Assembly: GCF_013087525.1 (NCBI RefSeq)
Contig: NZ_JABFCS010000001.1
Coordinates: 1,302,001-1,366,000 of the forward strand
Reading direction: 5' to 3'
DNA from: Ramlibacter montanisoli
GTDB taxonomy: Bacteria; Pseudomonadota; Gammaproteobacteria; Burkholderiales; Burkholderiaceae_C
DNA: 64,000 bases
Part shown: positions 1 to 8,581 of the stretch, one piece after another
Layout: every line of letters starts with the position of its first letter
Numbering within the stretch: the stretch's first letter is position 1
The notes under the pieces: model-generated
What the model was told of the DNA's origin: nothing
The model's input: the letters and a program-made list of their open reading frames with translations, nothing else
The model's database searches: none
Made by a program: the position numbers and the translations under genes

Positions 1-41
1 GACTGGAGCAAGCCCGGGCGTCGGCCAGCAGCCTGCTGTGA
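1..41 (+). CDS. 3' end of an unidentified upstream gene (partial)
   Basis: A reading frame entering from outside the window ends at a TGA at 39-41, with C-terminal residues LEQARASASSLL. The composition is that of an ordinary helical, alanine-rich C-terminus, but only about a dozen codons are visible. Neither the family nor the reality of the gene can be established. It would lie about 70 bases upstream of the dipeptidase gene on the same strand. Confidence 0.3.
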   Translation, partial: LEQARASASSLL

Positions 42-108
42 GCCCGCTCACGTTCAGGGCCGGTCCCGGCGGCCAGCCCTTGCCGGCCGCGCCCGTGTCC
101 GCGAAGAA

Positions 109-1181
109 GTGAACGCCGGGATAGCCCGCCGCCGCTTCGCTCTCTGGGCCGCGGCGGCGCTCTCGTGTCCCTCCCTCGCGCTGCGCGCCAGCCCGCGCTG
201 CCGCGTCCCTACATCGGCGACATGCACTCGCACGCCGGCATGCTGGCGCGCGGCGCGCCCACCATCGACCTGCGCCGCCAGCTGGAGGACTCCGGCACCA
301 CGCTGCTCGCCTGGACGATCGTGGACGACATGCCCTGGATCCGGGCCACGCCGCAGGGCGTCGTGCAGGTCGGCCAGCCCGCGCCCGGGGAGATCTGGGA
401 CTGGTTCGAGCGCAGCGTCGCGCGCTACGAGGAGGCGCTGCGCGGCTGGCAGCTGCCCAAGGTGCTGGTGCCGGCCGACGTCGATGCCGCGCTGGCCGGC
501 ACGCCGCACGTGGTGATGGCCAGCGAATCGGCGAACTTCCTGGAAGGCGACCCGCGGCGGCTGGCGCAGGTGCACGCCATGGGCCTGCGGCACCTGCAGA
601 TCGTGCACTACATCGAGTCGCCGCTCGGGGACCTGCAGACGACGGCGCCGCGGCACAACGGCATGCCGGCGCTGGCGCGCGAGGTCATTTCGGAATGCCG
701 GCGCCTGGGCATCCTGGTGGACCTCGCGCATTCCACGCCCGCCTTCGTGGATGCCGCGCTGGACTCCACCGATGCGCCCGTGGTCTGGTCGCACTCCTGG
801 ATCAGCCGCCGCGGCGGCCGCTGGAACGACTGGGGCTACATCGCGCGCTCGCTGTCGCCCGAGCAGGCGAGGAAGATCGCGGCGCGCGGCGGCGTGATCG
901 GCCTGTGGACCGTGCGCGTGCGCAACGACTCCTCCTATCCCCTGTACAGCGTGGGCTCCTATGCCGACGAGATCATGCGCATGGCGGACCTGGTGGGTCC
1001 GCAGGCCGTGGCCTTCGGCACCGACATGGACGGCGCGGGACGCGACCCGGTGATGTCGCGCTACGAGCAGGTGCGCGAGGTCGTGGAGCAGCTCGCGCGG
1101 CGCGGCCTGTCGGCGGACACGCTGCACAATCTGTGCATCGGCAACTACGCCCGCGTCCTGCGGAAGGCCCTCCAAGCATGA
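109..1181 (+). CDS. Membrane dipeptidase (peptidase M19), exported, one frame break
   Basis: Zinc-dependent dipeptidase of the M19 (renal dipeptidase) family. The mature part begins with the metal-binding DMHSH motif. Later it has the HSH segment within VVWSHSW and a GTDMDG segment near the C-terminus, as expected for this amidohydrolase-like barrel. The GTG at 109 opens a frame encoding a twin-arginine-type signal (ARRRFALWAAAALS), but the catalytic domain is one base out of phase. The two frames join smoothly if a single-base error lies around 185-200. A GTG at 165 would give an intact 338-residue protein without the signal. I favour the 109 start, because the signal peptide abuts the domain exactly. 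The stop overlaps the next start as ATGA, so it is probably cotranscribed with the acyl-CoA dehydrogenase. Confidence 0.8.
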
Positions 1182-2341
1182 TCGAACGCACCCTGTTCAG
1201 TCCCGACCACGACGCCTTCCGCGATGCCTTCCGCCGCTTCGCCGACAAGGAAATCGCGCCCTTCCACGAAGCGTGGGAGGAGGCCGGCTACGTGGACCGC
1301 GAGGTCTGGCGCAAGGCCGGCGCCAACGGCTACCTGTGCCCCACGATGCCGGAGGAATACGGCGGCGCGGGCGTGGACAAGCTCTACTCGGTGATCCAGA
1401 TGGAGGAGCTCGCGCGCGGCGGCTTCAGCGGCATCGGATTCGGCCTGCACAGCGAGATCGTGGCACCGTACATCCTGCATTACGGGACCGAGGACCAGAA
1501 GCGGCGCTACCTGCCGAAGCTCGCCAGTGGAGAGATGGTCGGCGCGATCGCGATGAGCGAGCCGGCCGCGGGCAGCGACCTGCAGGGCATCAAGAGCACG
1601 GCGCTGCGCCAGGCCGACGGCAGCTACCTGCTCAATGGCAGCAAGACCTTCATCACCAACGGCTGGCATGCGGACCTGGTGATCGTGGTGGCCAAGACCG
1701 ATCCGGCGGCCGGCGCCAAGGGCACCAGCCTGCTGCTGGTGGAGCAGGGCATGACGGGCTTCGAGAAGGGCAAGCGCCTGAAGAAGCTGGGCCTGAAGGC
1801 GCAGGACACCTCCGAGCTGTTCTTCGACAACGTGCGCGTGCCGGCGGAGAACCTGCTGGGCGGCGACGCGATGGTCAACCGCGGCTTCGTGTGCCTGATG
1901 GAGCAGCTGCCCTGGGAGCGCATCCAGATCGCCATCACCGCGGTCGCGGCGGCGCAGGCGGCGATCGACTGGACGGTGCAGTACGTCAAGGACAGGCGCG
2001 TCTTCGGCCAGCCCGTGGCGGCCTTCCAGAACACGCGCTACAAGCTCGCCGAGCTGCAGACCGAAGTGCAGGTGGCCCGCGTGTTCGTCGACAAGTGCCT
2101 GGAGCTGGTGCTGCAGGACAAGCTGGACACCGCGACCGCCAGCATGGCCAAGTACTGGACCTCCGACCTGCAGTGCAAGGTGATGGACGAATGCGTCCAG
2201 CTGCACGGCGGCTACGGCTACATGTGGGAGTACCCGATCACGCGCGCCTATGCCGACGCTCGGGTGCAGCGCATCTACGGCGGCACCAACGAGATCATGA
2301 AGGAAGTGATCACCCGGGCCATGGGGCTGGGCGCAAAATAG
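1178..2341 (+). CDS. Acyl-CoA dehydrogenase
   Basis: FAD-dependent dehydrogenase that introduces the alpha-beta double bond in an acyl-CoA and passes electrons to ETF. The 387 residues cover the whole family: N-terminal helical domain, the FAD/substrate loop AMSEPAAGSDLQG near residue 126, the beta domain, and the C-terminal helical domain ending with RIYGGTNEIMKEVI. The usual MCAD-type glutamate (YEGT) is replaced by glycine (YGGT). A glutamate at residue 247 in QLPWERIQI matches the alternative catalytic position of isovaleryl- and long-chain-type dehydrogenases. The start overlaps the dipeptidase stop by four bases, and the TerB gene follows after five bases. Substrate chain length cannot be read from sequence alone; it was called long-chain type on motif grounds. 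Confidence 0.93.
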   Translation: MIERTLFSPDHDAFRDAFRRFADKEIAPFHEAWEEAGYVDREVWRKAGANGYLCPTMPEEYGGAGVDKLYSVIQMEELARGGFSGIGFGLHSEIVAPYILHYGTEDQKRRYLPKLASGEMVGAIAMSEPAAGSDLQGIKSTALRQADGSYLLNGSKTFITNGWHADLVIVVAKTDPAAGAKGTSLLLVEQGMTGFEKGKRLKKLGLKAQDTSELFFDNVRVPAENLLGGDAMVNRGFVCLMEQLPWERIQIAITAVAAAQAAIDWTVQYVKDRRVFGQPVAAFQNTRYKLAELQTEVQVARVFVDKCLELVLQDKLDTATASMAKYWTSDLQCKVMDECVQLHGGYGYMWEYPITRAYADARVQRIYGGTNEIMKEVITRAMGLGAK

Positions 2342-2346
2342 CCTTC

Positions 2347-2817
2347 ATGCTCCGCGCCCTGAAAGACCTGTTCGATTCCTTTTCCTCACCTTCCCCGGCG
2401 ACGCCGGCCCAGCAGGAGCACGAGCTGCAGCTGGCCTGCGCCGTGCTGCTGGTGGAGGTGATGCGCGCCGAGCCGGACGTGCCGCCGGCCGAGCGCGAGG
2501 CCGTGCTGGCCGGCCTGCGGCGCAAGTTCACGCTGCAGCCGGACGAGCTGGACCGCCTGATGGAGCTGGCCGACGAGAAGGCCCGCTCGGCCAACGATTT
2601 CTTCGCCTTCACCTCGACGCTCAACGCGCGCTTCGGCCAGGAGCAGAAGGTGCGCATCGTCGAGTTCATGTGGCAGGTGGCCTATGCCGACGGCGACATC
2701 GACGAACACGAGAACCACCTGATCTCCAAGGTGGCCGGCCTGCTGCACGTGACCCACGGCGAATACATCGCCGCCAAGCTGCACGCGAAGCAGGCCGCGG
2801 GGCAGGGCGCTCCGTAA
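2347..2817 (+). CDS. TerB-like (tellurite-resistance B domain) protein
   Basis: A 156-residue soluble, all-helical protein of the TerB/COG4103 type. These proteins carry a conserved acidic metal-binding helix bundle, and their cellular role is poorly known. The typical signature FMWQVAYADGDIDEHENHLISKVAGLL lies in the C-terminal half, where acidic residues D-x-D-x-D-E are the likely metal ligands. The N-terminal half contains LACAVLLVEVMRAE, the first copy of the same helical pattern. It starts five bases after the acyl-CoA dehydrogenase stop, so cotranscription is likely. It probably senses or responds to envelope stress, but nothing in the sequence proves a link with tellurite. Confidence 0.85.
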   Translation: MLRALKDLFDSFSSPSPATPAQQEHELQLACAVLLVEVMRAEPDVPPAEREAVLAGLRRKFTLQPDELDRLMELADEKARSANDFFAFTSTLNARFGQEQKVRIVEFMWQVAYADGDIDEHENHLISKVAGLLHVTHGEYIAAKLHAKQAAGQGAP

Positions 2818-2824
2818 GCCGGGC

Positions 2825-3334
2825 TCAGCGGCCGAGCGCGCCCACGGCGGCGCGCGCCACCTCGCCGTCCTGTTCGGCGCTGCCGCCGGACACGCCGATG
2901 CCGCCGATGATGCGGCCATCCACCACCAGCGGCAGGCCGCCTTCGACCGCGCTGGCCCCGCGCAGCGTCAGGATGCGCAGGCCCGCGCCGCCGCCGGCGA
3001 CGGCGTCCTGGAACACCTTGGTCGGGCGGCGGAACATGGCCGCCGACATGGCCTTGTCCTGGGCGACGGCCACGCTGCCGGTCTGCGTGTTGTCCATGCG
3101 TTCGAAGGCCACCAGCAAGCCGGCGGTGTCCACCACGGCGACGGCCATGGGGATGTTCAGCCGGCGCGCATCGGCGATCGCGGCGGCCAGCGCGCGGCGC
3201 GCCTGCTCGTAGTTGACGTTGGCGCCGTACTGCGGGACGGCCGGGGCCGCGGGCGCCTGCGCCTGCGCGGGAAGCGCGGCGCCCAGAAGGGCAGCGGTGG
3301 CAAGCAGGCTGGACAGGGCGGGACGCAGGTTCAT
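2825..3334 (-). CDS. Secreted GlcG/HbpS-like (heme-binding family) protein
   Basis: A 169-residue member of the GlcG/HbpS/DUF336 family. Family members bind heme, cobalamin or small ligands, or accompany oxidoreductases. It starts at the ATG at 3334, preceded by AGGAGTTCCC, and has a clear Sec signal peptide ending AQAQAPAAP. The domain follows: YEQARRALAAAIADARRLNIPMAVAVVD, then an FERMDNT segment, then the glycine-rich GRIIGGIGVSGGSAEQD loop typical of the family. It is convergent with the TerB gene, eight bases away. The signal peptide places it in the periplasm. Ligand and partner are unknown, and no oxidoreductase lies next to it. Confidence 0.88.
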   Translation of the reverse strand: MNLRPALSSLLATAALLGAALPAQAQAPAAPAVPQYGANVNYEQARRALAAAIADARRLNIPMAVAVVDTAGLLVAFERMDNTQTGSVAVAQDKAMSAAMFRRPTKVFQDAVAGGGAGLRILTLRGASAVEGGLPLVVDGRIIGGIGVSGGSAEQDGEVARAAVGALGR

Positions 3335-3503
3335 GGGAACTCCTGGTTGGTGGAAGCCATCAGTGGCCGGGCACGCTAGCACCCGGTGCGCCGTCCGGCA
3401 ACGCGCCCTTGGGATGAGGAATAAACAGGTGGCGGCCAGCACGCAGCCTGGCAGGCCGGCGCCCTAGACTAGGAGGTCCGGCCAGTCATCAACAGGAGGG
3501 CTC

Positions 3504-3851
3504 ATGCTCTATCGCGGCAGCTGCCACTGCGGAAGGATCCGCTTCGAGGTGGAAGGAGAAGTCGACAGCGGCCTGGCCTGCAACTGCTCGATCTGTTCGC
3601 GCAAGGGCTCGCTCCTGTGGTTCGTGGCGCGCGAGAAGCTGCGGCTGCTGACACCGGAGGATGCCGCGTCCACCTACCTGTTCAACAAGCACGTGATCCG
3701 GCACCGCTTCTGCCCCACCTGCGGCATCCATCCCTACGGGGAAGGCCCCGGTCCCGGGGGCGCCCAGATGGCGGCCATCAACCTGCGGACGCTGGAGGAC
3801 TTCGACCTCGCCGGCGTCCCCGTGAAGCACTTCGACGGCAAGTCGCTCTGA
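3504..3851 (+). CDS. GFA-family (CENP-V/GFA) zinc protein
   Basis: A 115-residue protein of the glutathione-dependent formaldehyde-activating (GFA) family. It has the zinc motifs in order: CHCG (residues 8-11), CNCSIC (about 27-32) and CPTCG near residue 74. True GFA enzymes accelerate S-hydroxymethylglutathione formation, but most family members have no proven substrate. The start is preceded by ACAGGAGGGCTC, an excellent ribosome-binding site. The VOC-family gene follows 11 bases downstream, suggesting a two-gene operon of small detoxification-type proteins. Confidence 0.88.
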   Translation: MLYRGSCHCGRIRFEVEGEVDSGLACNCSICSRKGSLLWFVAREKLRLLTPEDAASTYLFNKHVIRHRFCPTCGIHPYGEGPGPGGAQMAAINLRTLEDFDLAGVPVKHFDGKSL

Positions 3852-3862
3852 AGGAGTCCGCC

Positions 3863-4261
3863 ATGAACCCAGTCGTGCACTTCGAGATGCCTTACGACGA
3901 CCGCGAGCGCATCGCCCGCTTCTACCGGCAGGCCTTCCAGTGGAAGCTGGAGATGCTCGGGCCGGAAATGGGCAACTACGTGCTCGCCACCACCGTGGCG
4001 GAGGACACGCGGCCCGACGCGCCGCGCGGCGGCATCAACGGCGGCTTCTTCCCGCGCTCTCCCGACATGCCGGGGCAGCATCCGTCCGTGGTGATCGGTG
4101 TGCAGGACATCGCTGCGGCCATGAAGGCCGTGAACGCCGCGGGCGGCGAAGTGCTGGGCACGCCGATGCAGATCCCCGGCGTCGGGCAGTACGTGGCCTT
4201 CTACGACACCGAGCGCAACCGCCTCAGCATGCTCCAGCCGGACCGGGCAGGCGGCCGCTGA
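3863..4261 (+). CDS. VOC-family (glyoxalase/dioxygenase fold) protein
   Basis: A 132-residue single-module VOC protein (vicinal oxygen chelate fold). It opens with VVHFEMPYDDRERIARFYRQAF, the first beta-alpha unit, and closes with VGQYVAFYDTERNRLSMLQ, which supplies the usual final beta strand. Members include glyoxalase I, fosfomycin-resistance proteins and many uncharacterised proteins. Metal-binding residues are only partly conserved, so catalytic activity cannot be assumed. It starts 11 bases after the GFA gene, preceded by AAGGAG, and is very likely translated from the same message. Confidence 0.85.
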   Translation: MNPVVHFEMPYDDRERIARFYRQAFQWKLEMLGPEMGNYVLATTVAEDTRPDAPRGGINGGFFPRSPDMPGQHPSVVIGVQDIAAAMKAVNAAGGEVLGTPMQIPGVGQYVAFYDTERNRLSMLQPDRAGGR

Positions 4262-4265
4262 GGCC

Positions 4266-4300
4266 TGAAAAATGAAGGGCCCTCGCAAGGGCCCTCGGGT
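4266..4300 (-). terminator. Rho-independent terminator after the WXXGXW gene
   Basis: Two copies of the self-complementary octamer AGGGCCCT at 4276-4283 and 4288-4295 form a strong hairpin. Read on the minus strand it is followed by a T-rich tract (TTCATTTTTC). It lies just after the minus-strand WXXGXW gene and may also work as a roadblock for the convergent GFA-VOC transcript. Confidence 0.8.
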
Positions 4301-4310
4301 GGAAACCGCG

Positions 4311-4835
4311 TCAGCTGCGGTTGCGGTTGTTCGGGAACTCGTCCCGCCAGTTGGCCACCCCGTCGCCGTCGCGGTCGTCGTCGTCCGCGTTGCGGATGCC
4401 GTCGTGGTCCATGTCGCCGTTCGGGCCGCGGTTCATGCGGCGGTCATTGGAGCCGAAGCGGTCGGTGGCGACCCAGGTGCCGCCCACGAGGGCCCAGGAG
4501 CCGTCGGCGCGCTGTTGCCAGTGCGCCGGCTGCCAGGCGTAGCCTTCCCGCATCTCCAGCCAGTTCCCGCTTTGCCAGACGTACTGGTTGCCGTTCCATA
4601 CGTAGTGGCCCGGGGTCCAGATGTAGCCGGCACGCGGGGCCGGGGCCGCTTCGAAGATCGGGGCCGGCGGCGCGGGCTGCACGAACACGTGCTGCGGATG
4701 GCCGTACGGATAGGGCTGGACCACGGCGCCGGGATGGGCGCCCGCGACCACGGCCGGGACGGCCTGTGCGATGGAAGCGATGCCCATCAGCGAACCTGCG
4801 GCAAGCGCGGCAGCGATCAGGTTTTTTCGGTTCAT
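4311..4835 (-). CDS. Secreted WXXGXW-repeat protein with acidic Ca-binding-like tail
   Basis: A 174-residue exported protein with a signal peptide ending IAQAVPA. It has at least three tryptophan-rich repeats of the YxWxxGxW type (YIWTPGHYVW, QYVWQSGNW, YAWQPAHWQQ). The C-terminus is an aspartate-rich stretch, DMDHDGIRNADDDDRDGDGV, resembling the calcium-binding loops of thrombospondin type-3 or EF-hand-like repeats. WXXGXW proteins are common, uncharacterised envelope proteins of Proteobacteria. A minus-strand TCCTATG element 56 bases upstream of the ATG matches the motif in front of other stress-type genes of this window. A strong hairpin terminator follows. The function is unknown; surface or periplasmic location is inferred from the signal peptide. 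Confidence 0.85.
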   Translation of the reverse strand: MNRKNLIAAALAAGSLMGIASIAQAVPAVVAGAHPGAVVQPYPYGHPQHVFVQPAPPAPIFEAAPAPRAGYIWTPGHYVWNGNQYVWQSGNWLEMREGYAWQPAHWQQRADGSWALVGGTWVATDRFGSNDRRMNRGPNGDMDHDGIRNADDDDRDGDGVANWRDEFPNNRNRS

Positions 4836-4891
4836 GTGCGTTCTCCTTGTCGATCGATAGGGACAAGGTGCGGCCGCGCCGGGCGCGCGGA

Positions 4892-4898
4892 CATAGGA
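4892..4898 (-). promoter_or_regulatory. TCCTATG element upstream of the WXXGXW gene
   Basis: A heptamer in sense orientation, 56 bases before the ATG at 4835. It is one of six similarly placed copies of a T-C-[CT]-T-A-[CT]-[AG] element in this window. It is proposed as part of a stress-type promoter; no convincing -35 element is visible. Confidence 0.4.
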
Positions 4899-4954
4899 CC
4901 CGCGCGGGTCTGCTCGTCAGCGAAGTCTGGCTAGCGGCAAGCGCGCGCCGCGGA

Positions 4955-5439
4955 TCAGGTGCGCGGCTGGCAGGACCGCGGGCCGGCCACGGCGGCGGTG
5001 GCCTGGCAGGGCTGGGGCCGGGGGCAGCAGCCGTGCGCGCCGGCATCACGGTGAGGTAGAGGGCCGTGGCGACGGTGCCGATGGCGACGACCGTGGTGCC
5101 GAACAGCAGGTACCACGGCCAGCTGGTGGCGGGATGCAGGTAGCCCCACACGTCCTTGGGCAGGGCGGGCGCCGGCGGCAGGGGACGGCTCAGGCGCTCG
5201 GCGCGGCGGATCCACAGGTCGTGCTCGGCGCGCCGGTGCGCATCGGACAGCACCTCGTAGGCCGCGTTGATGGCCGTCATCGCGCGCACCGCGTTCACGT
5301 TGCCGGGCATCTTGTCCGGGTGGTACTTCTGCGCCAGCTTGCGGTAGGCGGCACGCACGCGCTCGGGCGTCGCATCGCGCTCGACCTGCAGCACGTCGTA
5401 GTAGGTGGGCATGGACTCGGCCATCGCTACGATTTTCAT
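4955..5439 (-). CDS. DnaJ-domain protein with one C-terminal membrane segment
   Basis: An N-terminal J-domain (YYDVLQVERDATPERV, then YRKLAQKYHPDK with an intact HPD motif) is followed by a linker and one hydrophobic segment (SWPWYLLFGTTVVAIGTVATALYL). Such proteins recruit DnaK through HPD, here presumably at the inner membrane. The chosen start is the ATG at 5439 (MKIVAMAES); MAES or MPTYY further in are possible. The C-terminal boundary is uncertain. The coding frame runs on past the following gene's start, so a frame error in the proline-rich tail is likely. The first stop in a neighbouring frame, at 4955, is used here. Confidence 0.7.
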
Positions 5440-5520
5440 AGCTTCGTCGGTCGCGCGTCCAGCAAAAGCGTCTCTCATTGGGGAAGATGTGGGTTCGCTG
5501 CTACAAAAAGAGCAGCGGAC

Positions 5521-5847
5521 TCAGGCGGCACGGTGGCGGAAGAAGGAAGTGACGAACAGGCGCGGGATGGGGATCTGGTCCCGCCGGCGCTGCTCGGCGA
5601 GGCTGCGCGCTTGGCGGGGCAGGTAGGAAATCTCGTTGCGCGCGTCCAGCGCCACGGCGCTGAGCGCGCCTTCGAGCGAGCGATGGTGCTCGCCGCCGAA
5701 GATCTTGAAGGCGCAGTCCGCGTCCCAGTAGCTGTCGGGACGGGCCCAGCAGACCTTGGCATAGCTGCAGTAGCGTTCGCCCTCGCCCACGGGGGCCGCA
5801 TAGGCCGCGAGGTAGAAGCCGTTCACCGGCCCCCAGATCCTTTCCAT
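5521..5847 (-). CDS. Hypothetical protein, cysteine-containing
   Basis: A 108-residue protein that I do not recognise. It starts at the ATG at 5847, preceded by AGGGAGCAGCAC. It has a conserved-looking core, MERIWGPVNGFYLAAYAAPVGEGERYCSYAKVC, followed by WDADCAFKIFGGEHH and a basic C-terminus. There is no signal peptide or membrane span. Three or four cysteines in the first half could bind metal or form disulfides, which is only an inference. It lies between the DnaJ gene and the CXXCH protein, all on the minus strand. Confidence 0.6.
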   Translation of the reverse strand: MERIWGPVNGFYLAAYAAPVGEGERYCSYAKVCWARPDSYWDADCAFKIFGGEHHRSLEGALSAVALDARNEISYLPRQARSLAEQRRRDQIPIPRLFVTSFFRHRAA

Positions 5848-6027
5848 GTGCTGCTCCCTGGCTGCTTTCCTGCGCCGGGAGTTTGCTCGATCCACTGCTC
5901 GGCCATGATGCGTCGCGCGCCATGTCGCGGCGCGGTCCTACATGCCTCAGCCGTGGGAGTACCGGGCTGCGGAAACGCAACCCGGGAGCATTTCGCGCTA
6001 GCGGCGCACGAGCTCTCGGCGTCGCCT

Positions 6028-7088
6028 TCAGGGAGAGCTCGCCGCCCGCCGGCTGCCAGGCCATCGCCCGCTCGCGGCGCGCCGCCTCGCGCTCCCAGCC
6101 GCGCGCGGCGCGCACGGTGTCGCGGTAGGCCTCGGCGCTTTGCAGCAGCCACTGGCGGTCCTCGGCGGACAGGGCGTGGGAGGCACCGGCGTTGCCGGGG
6201 ACGCTGCCGCTGCGCACCGCCTGGATCAGGCGGTCGATCTCGCCCGCCGTGTGCGCCGGCGAGGACAGGATCACCAGCCGCTGCGCGCCCGAGGGGTTGC
6301 TGGGCACGTGGCAGCCGCTGCATTGCGCCTCGCGCATGTGCAGCGACAGGTCGCGGTACTGCCGGTCGAGCGAGCGCAGGTAGGGGTTCTCCGCGCGATA
6401 GAGCGCGTCGAACTGCGCCACCGCGGGTTGCGTGCGGCCGCCGGCATCGGTCCACAGCCACTGGCCGTCGAAGCGGCGCGCCACGGCCTCCACCGGCTGC
6501 AGCAGCGGCGTGGGGCCTGCTCGGTGAACTGCGCGACGTGGATGCGACCGGTCTGGGGCTGCACCCAGAGCAGCACGCCGTTGGTGTGCTGGTAGGCGGC
6601 CCATTGCGCGGGGTCGTGCCAGAAGGGATGCGGGAACTGCCCGGGCGCGAGCCGGTTGCGGAACCCGGCCTCCAGCCGGATCACGAACTGGTTCTCGGCG
6701 CCGACCCATTCGACCTGGTGGTTGCCGTTGAACATGAAGAGCGGCGCATACAGCTGCGTCCACACTTCCGGCGCCAGTTGCGTCATGCCGCCCTGGCGCA
6801 GCGCGGCCGACGTGCTGCCGTGGTGGCCCCAGAGGACCCGGTTCGGCAGGTGCGAGTGCAGCACGCCCTCGCCGGCGAGGCCCTGGCGGCAGCTCTCGAA
6901 GGCGGCCGCGTCATCGGCATCCGCCAGCGGGCAGTGCATCATCAGTTCGGCGGCGATGCCGCGCGCCATGGACGCGATCGTTGCAGGGACGGGCGCCTGG
7001 TCACCGGCTCCCGCGGCGCGACCGCCAGCAGGGCCGCGACGCCGATCCAGCGCGCGTGACGGGGGATGGACTTCAGCAGGGACTTCAT
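6028..7088 (-). CDS. Exported protein with a single CXXCH motif (cytochrome-like), frame-broken
   Basis: Probably a periplasmic c-type heme protein of about 350 residues that I cannot assign to a named family. It starts at the ATG at 7088 after GGAGGAGAGAG, with a signal peptide (MKSLLKSIPRHARWIGVAAL). The reading frame then shifts around 7015. A long domain follows, with LWGHHGSTSAALRQGG and FMFNGNHQVEWVGAENQF. A second shift at the G-run 6512-6515 leads to the heme-attachment site CSGCH in MREAQCSGCHVPSNPSG. The C-terminus (WQPAGGELSLK) probably ends at the TGA at 6028-6030 after another frame slip; this end is uncertain. All breaks look like indels. Confidence 0.6.
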
Positions 7089-7321
7089 TGCTCTCTCCTC
7101 CTTCGCCAGGGCAATGTAGGAAGAGCAGTGCAGCCCGACAAGGGGCGGCGCAACGGACGGCAGGCGCGCCTGTCACAGGTGCTCACGCGTGTTGACGCCA
7201 CCTGACACGATGCACGCATCCGGGCGGCACGGCCGGTCGCGGCGCCGGGACGAGTGGTCGGCGCCGCAACTCGTTCGCGCGCGCGCCGCCGGTCCGAAAG
7301 GCCGGCGATCCGGCCCGGCGG

Positions 7322-8487
7322 TCAGTCGGACAGTGCGCGCATCTCCTTGATCAGGTCTCCCTTGCCCTCGAAGCCGATGCCGGGCAGGTCCGGCATGGTC
7401 ACGAAGCTGTCCTGCACCTTCACGCCGTCGGGGAAGCCGCCATAGGGCTGGAACAGGTCGGGATAGGACTCGTTGCCGCCCAGGCCCAGGCCGGCCGCGA
7501 TGTTCAGCGACATCTGGTGGCCGCCGTGCGGCACGCAGCGGCTGGCCGACCAGCCGTGCTGCCTGAGCATGTCCAGCGTGCGCAGGTATTCGACCAGGCC
7601 GTACGAGAGCGCGCAGTCGAACTGCAGCCAGTCGCGGTCGGGGCGCATGCCGCCGTAGCGAACGAGGTTGCGCGCGTCCTGCATGGAGAACAGGTTCTCG
7701 CCGGTGGCCATCGGGTTGGTGTAGTAGCTGCGCAGGACCGCCTGCAGCTCGTAGTCCAGCGGGTCGCCCGCCTCCTCGTACCAGAACAGGTCGTACTGTT
7801 GCAGCGCCTTGGCGTAGGCGATGGCGGTGTCCATGTCGAAGCGGCCGTTGGCGTCCACGCACAGGCGCTGGCCGTCCTGCAGGATGGAGAGCACGGACTC
7901 GATGCGGCGCTGGTCCTCGGCCAGCGAGGCGCCGCCGATCTTCATCTTCACCACCGAGTAGCCGCGATCGAGGTAGCTGCGCATCTCCTTCTTCAGCTGC
8001 TCGTCGTCCTTGCCCGGGGGTAGTAGTAGCCGCCGGCGGCATAGACGAACACCTTGCGCTTGACGGTGCCGTCGCCGTAGCGGTCGGCCAGCAGCTGGAA
8101 CAGCGGCTTGTTCTCGATCTTGGCGACGGCGTCCCACACCGCCATGTCGATGGTGCCCATGGCCACCGAGCGCTCGCCGTGGCCGCCCGGCTTCTCGTTC
8201 CTGAACATGGTGTCCCACACCTTGTGCGGGTCGAGCACGCCGCGCTCGTCCAGCAGGGTGTCGGGCCTGGCCTCCAGGATGCGGGGCAGGAAGCGTTCGC
8301 GCATCAGCTGGCCCTGGCCGTAGCGGCCGTTGGAGTTGAAGCCGTAGCCGACCACCGGCCTGCCGTCGCGGACCACGTCGGTGATCACGGCCACGAGGCT
8401 CAGCGTCATCTTGCTAAAGTCGATGTACGCATTGCGGATGGGGGAACTGATGGGAACGGTCTTCTCGCGGATCTCGACGATCTTCAT
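7322..8487 (-). CDS. tarD: D-tartrate dehydratase (enolase superfamily), one frame break
   Basis: Member of the mandelate racemase subgroup of the enolase superfamily. It closely resembles Bradyrhizobium D(-)-tartrate dehydratase, which turns D-tartrate into oxaloacetate using Mg2+. Recognisable blocks: MKIVEIREKTVPISSPIRNAY at the start, GHGERSVAMGTIDMAVWDAVAK, the catalytic-lysine strand VVKMKIGG, the metal ligand segment VDANGRFD, and CVPHGGHQMSLNIAAGLGLGG with the catalytic histidine. The frame breaks once near 8018-8022 in a run of G beside the AAGGYYYPG block; joining both frames gives about 388 residues, the family length. The start is preceded by CAGGAGTGCAC. The gene is divergent from a LysR regulator that probably controls it. 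Confidence 0.88.
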
Positions 8488-8519
8488 GTGCACTCCTGAA
8501 AGCAGGGCGTGATCATCGC

Positions 8520-8561
8520 CAAAGGCCGCAGCGCGCGCCAATGCCCTTTTTCTTGCCTTTG
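8520..8561. promoter_or_regulatory. Possible LysR operator between tarD and its regulator
   Basis: The 94-base divergent gap between the start codons of tarD and the LysR gene holds an inverted pair, CAAAGGC at 8520-8526 and GCCTTTG at 8555-8561. LysR-type regulators commonly bind dyad elements in such gaps. Assignment is by position and symmetry only. Confidence 0.3.
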
Positions 8562-8581
8562 ATGCCGCCACGGCACCGCCC

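Noticed and set aside
5936..5942. TCCTACA on the plus strand, and TGTAGGA near 10543
   Set aside because: Neither points at a start codon at the proper distance in the sense direction, so they were left out of the six supporting copies.
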